The notes under the pieces are model-generated. The model was given only the letters and a program-made list of their open reading frames with translations, was not told where the DNA came from and did no database searches. The translations under genes were made by a program, and so were the position numbers. A stretch of 64,000 nucleotides of DNA from assembly GCA_035906255.1 (NCBI GenBank), contig JAMIFM010000011.1:62001-126000 (forward strand). The letters run 5' to 3'. Source of the DNA: SB11 sp035906255. GTDB lineage: Bacteria > Bacteroidota > Bacteroidia > UBA8524. Below are positions 63,055 through 64,000 of the stretch, one piece after another. How positions within the stretch are numbered: position 1 is the stretch's first letter; each line of letters starts with the position of its first letter.

Positions 63055-63090
63055 TTGTACACTTGTTGATAACTTGGTTGTGTGCACAAA
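63054..63090. promoter_or_regulatory. Inverted repeat upstream of the S24 repressor: candidate operator
   Basis: TTTGTACAC (63054-63062) and GTGTGCACAAA (63080-63090) form an imperfect inverted repeat 17 bases apart, with GTGCAC as an inner palindrome. One half overlaps the repressor start codon. A self-regulating operator is a reasonable reading, but unproven. Confidence 0.4.
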
Positions 63091-63259
63091 TTTCTTAATG
63101 TTTTTTAAATAAACAAAATTTTGTTCAAAAAATAAACTGATTAAGTATTAACAAAACATACAGAAGACCAACATTAACGATTATTTAACGTTTAGCCATT
63201 AAAAAAGTGAAAAGTTAATACACATCGGCGTAATCTTAACAATTTTTTTAATAAAACTA

Positions 63260-63290
63260 TTGCGTGAGACTAAAAGCCGTGGTATTTTTG
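63260..63290 (+). promoter_or_regulatory. Promoter of the candidate small RNA
   Basis: TTG (63260-63262), 20 bases, then TATTTTTG (63283-63290), matching the Bacteroidota -33/-7 layout. Transcription would start near 63297. Confidence 0.6.
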
Positions 63291-63296
63291 TACCAG

Positions 63297-63380
63297 CTTT
63301 TCCAATCCGTCGGGAGACGGGACATAAGCAATGCAATTGATAGGGCTGCACTTGTTAACTCAAGTGCGGCCATTTTTTTT
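63297..63380 (+). ncRNA. Candidate small RNA with own promoter and terminator
   Basis: About 84 bases with no plausible peptide. GCTT (63296-63299) can pair with AAGC (63326-63329) around the hairpin CCGTC-GGGA-GACGG (63307-63320), which has a GNRA-type tetraloop. The 3' end is a strong terminator: ggctgcacttg (63344-63354) and caagtgcggcc (63361-63371), 11 bp with one G-U pair, then eight T after one A. It matches no RNA family I recognise. It lies between the S24 repressor promoter and nfeD. Confidence 0.6.
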
Positions 63381-63532
63381 ATACAAACCCCTAATTTACA
63401 AGCCTTTTCAACTGTTACCGCACCACTCTTACCCTAATTTGCTATCAGCAGCCTCATTCACTCCCAATATAAAATCATTATTACCTGCTTAGTTATTTAA
63501 CCCTGTATAGCTCCAAAATCAGTATATTTGCT

Positions 63533-63540
63533 AAAATCAC
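63533..63540 (+). promoter_or_regulatory. -7 box for the nfeD-like gene
   Basis: TATATTTG matches TAnnTTTG, 10 bases before the ATG at 63551. The expected -33 position is AT-rich without a clear TTTG. Confidence 0.5.
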
Positions 63541-63550
63541 CTCACCAACC

Positions 63551-64000
63551 ATGAACATTGCCATAATTATCTTGCTAATTCTTTTGGGCATTGCATTATT
63601 GGTATTAGAGCTTTTGGTGGTGCCGGGCGGCATATTAGGCATATTGGCTTTTGGTATGATGGGCTTCGGTGTGTTTGAGGTATATAAATTATACGGTACA
63701 ACCGCAGGCCATATTAGTGTTGTAGCAACTCTTATAGTTACAACAGGTATCATTTACTACAGTTTAAAATCGGGGGCATGGAAACGACTGGCTCTAAAGG
63801 ATGAACTTGACGGTAAAATGAATACTATTGACGAAGATTTGGTGAAGGTGGGAACAAGCGGCATTACTATTTCAGAATTGAGACCAATGGGTAATGCGTT
63901 GTTTGGTGATGAAAAATATGAGGTGAGCAGTGAGGGTGGTATTATTACAGCCCACACTCCTATTGAGGTTTATAAGATTGAAGATAACAAGATATACGTT
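63551..64000 (+). CDS. NfeD-like membrane protein, 5' part
   Basis: The frame starts at the ATG at 63551 and remains open to the window end, giving 150 residues. Two or three helices at the start (IAIIILLILLGIALLVLELLVVPGG ILGI and ISVVATLIVTTGIIYY) precede a soluble segment (VKVGTSGITISELRPMGNALFGDEKYEVSSEGG) that matches the NfeD C-terminal OB-fold-like domain (G.A.t.L.P.G.v...g..y.v.s.g). NfeD proteins are membrane partners of SPFH/flotillin-like proteins such as FloA, and the floA gene often follows; the next gene lies outside the window. The family assignment is good even though the end is cut. Confidence 0.85.
   Translation, partial: MNIAIIILLILLGIALLVLELLVVPGGILGILAFGMMGFGVFEVYKLYGTTAGHISVVATLIVTTGIIYYSLKSGAWKRLALKDELDGKMNTIDEDLVKVGTSGITISELRPMGNALFGDEKYEVSSEGGIITAHTPIEVYKIEDNKIYV

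Noticed and set aside
63297..63380. Known RNA such as 6S, tmRNA or a riboswitch
   Set aside because: The length and structure do not match any of these as I know them; an Infernal search against Rfam would be needed, so no family name is given.

Overview
The window comes from a member of the Bacteroidota (Bacteroidetes), outside the gut Bacteroides type as far as the gene set shows. Several large secreted proteins carry type IX secretion (T9SS) C-terminal sorting domains, both type A and the type B (gliding-associated) form. Most start codons have no Shine-Dalgarno sequence, and several genes are preceded by the Bacteroidota -7 promoter box TAnnTTTG. Families largely restricted to the phylum are present (DUF5723, DUF3109, DUF2490 and DUF4349 types). 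Both window edges cut genes: a FlK-like thioesterase on the left and an NfeD-like membrane protein on the right.

Layout. 1-8 kb: thioesterase end, a PA0069-type radical SAM protein, a DUF5723 barrel, panB, trxB, a one-pass membrane protein and a T9SS-exported photosortilin/BNR-like protein. 8-12 kb: a repeat block, a lipoprotein, a MacB-type permease, a second repeat block and an AT-rich, probably acquired MrcB_N-HNH nuclease. 12-21 kb: a HipA-like kinase with DUF3037, a beta-lactamase-fold lipoprotein, a TonB-receptor-like barrel, acs, a DHFR-like reductase, a T9SS trypsin-like protease and a DUF4349 lipoprotein. 21-31 kb: hmgA, an M24 peptidase, a hotdog thioesterase, a CDF transporter, a GRDP-like/TIGR04222-like pair, heme oxygenase and small membrane or Cys-rich proteins, separated by more repeat blocks. 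31-48 kb: three large T9SS cargo proteins, tRNA-Arg(ACG), a lone receiver protein, an alpha-helical protein of unknown function, and a three-gene run of PKD-like secreted proteins. 48-59 kb: mostly housekeeping genes (DUF2461, a histidine kinase/receiver pair, trhO, marR, a beta-CASP nuclease, DUF2490, dnaB, a VWA protein). 59-63 kb: a tight four-gene minus-strand cluster (S24 repressor, TcmP, DUF5131, exonuclease/GIY-YIG fusion). 63-64 kb: a probable small RNA and nfeD.

The most interesting system is the four-gene cluster at 59317-63054. A LexA/CI-like regulator is followed by a methyltransferase-like TcmP protein, its three-Cys partner and a two-domain nuclease, with gaps of 1 to 24 bases. 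It looks like a regulated DNA-modification, repair or defence cassette. Just upstream is an orphan small RNA with its own promoter and terminator. Its hairpin core GTCGGGAGAC recurs, with changed flanking base pairs, in a second candidate RNA near tRNA-Arg.

Seven intergenic blocks are mosaics of the same short, mostly palindromic modules in both orientations, resembling REP/BIME elements. No transposase, integrase, CRISPR array or rRNA was seen.
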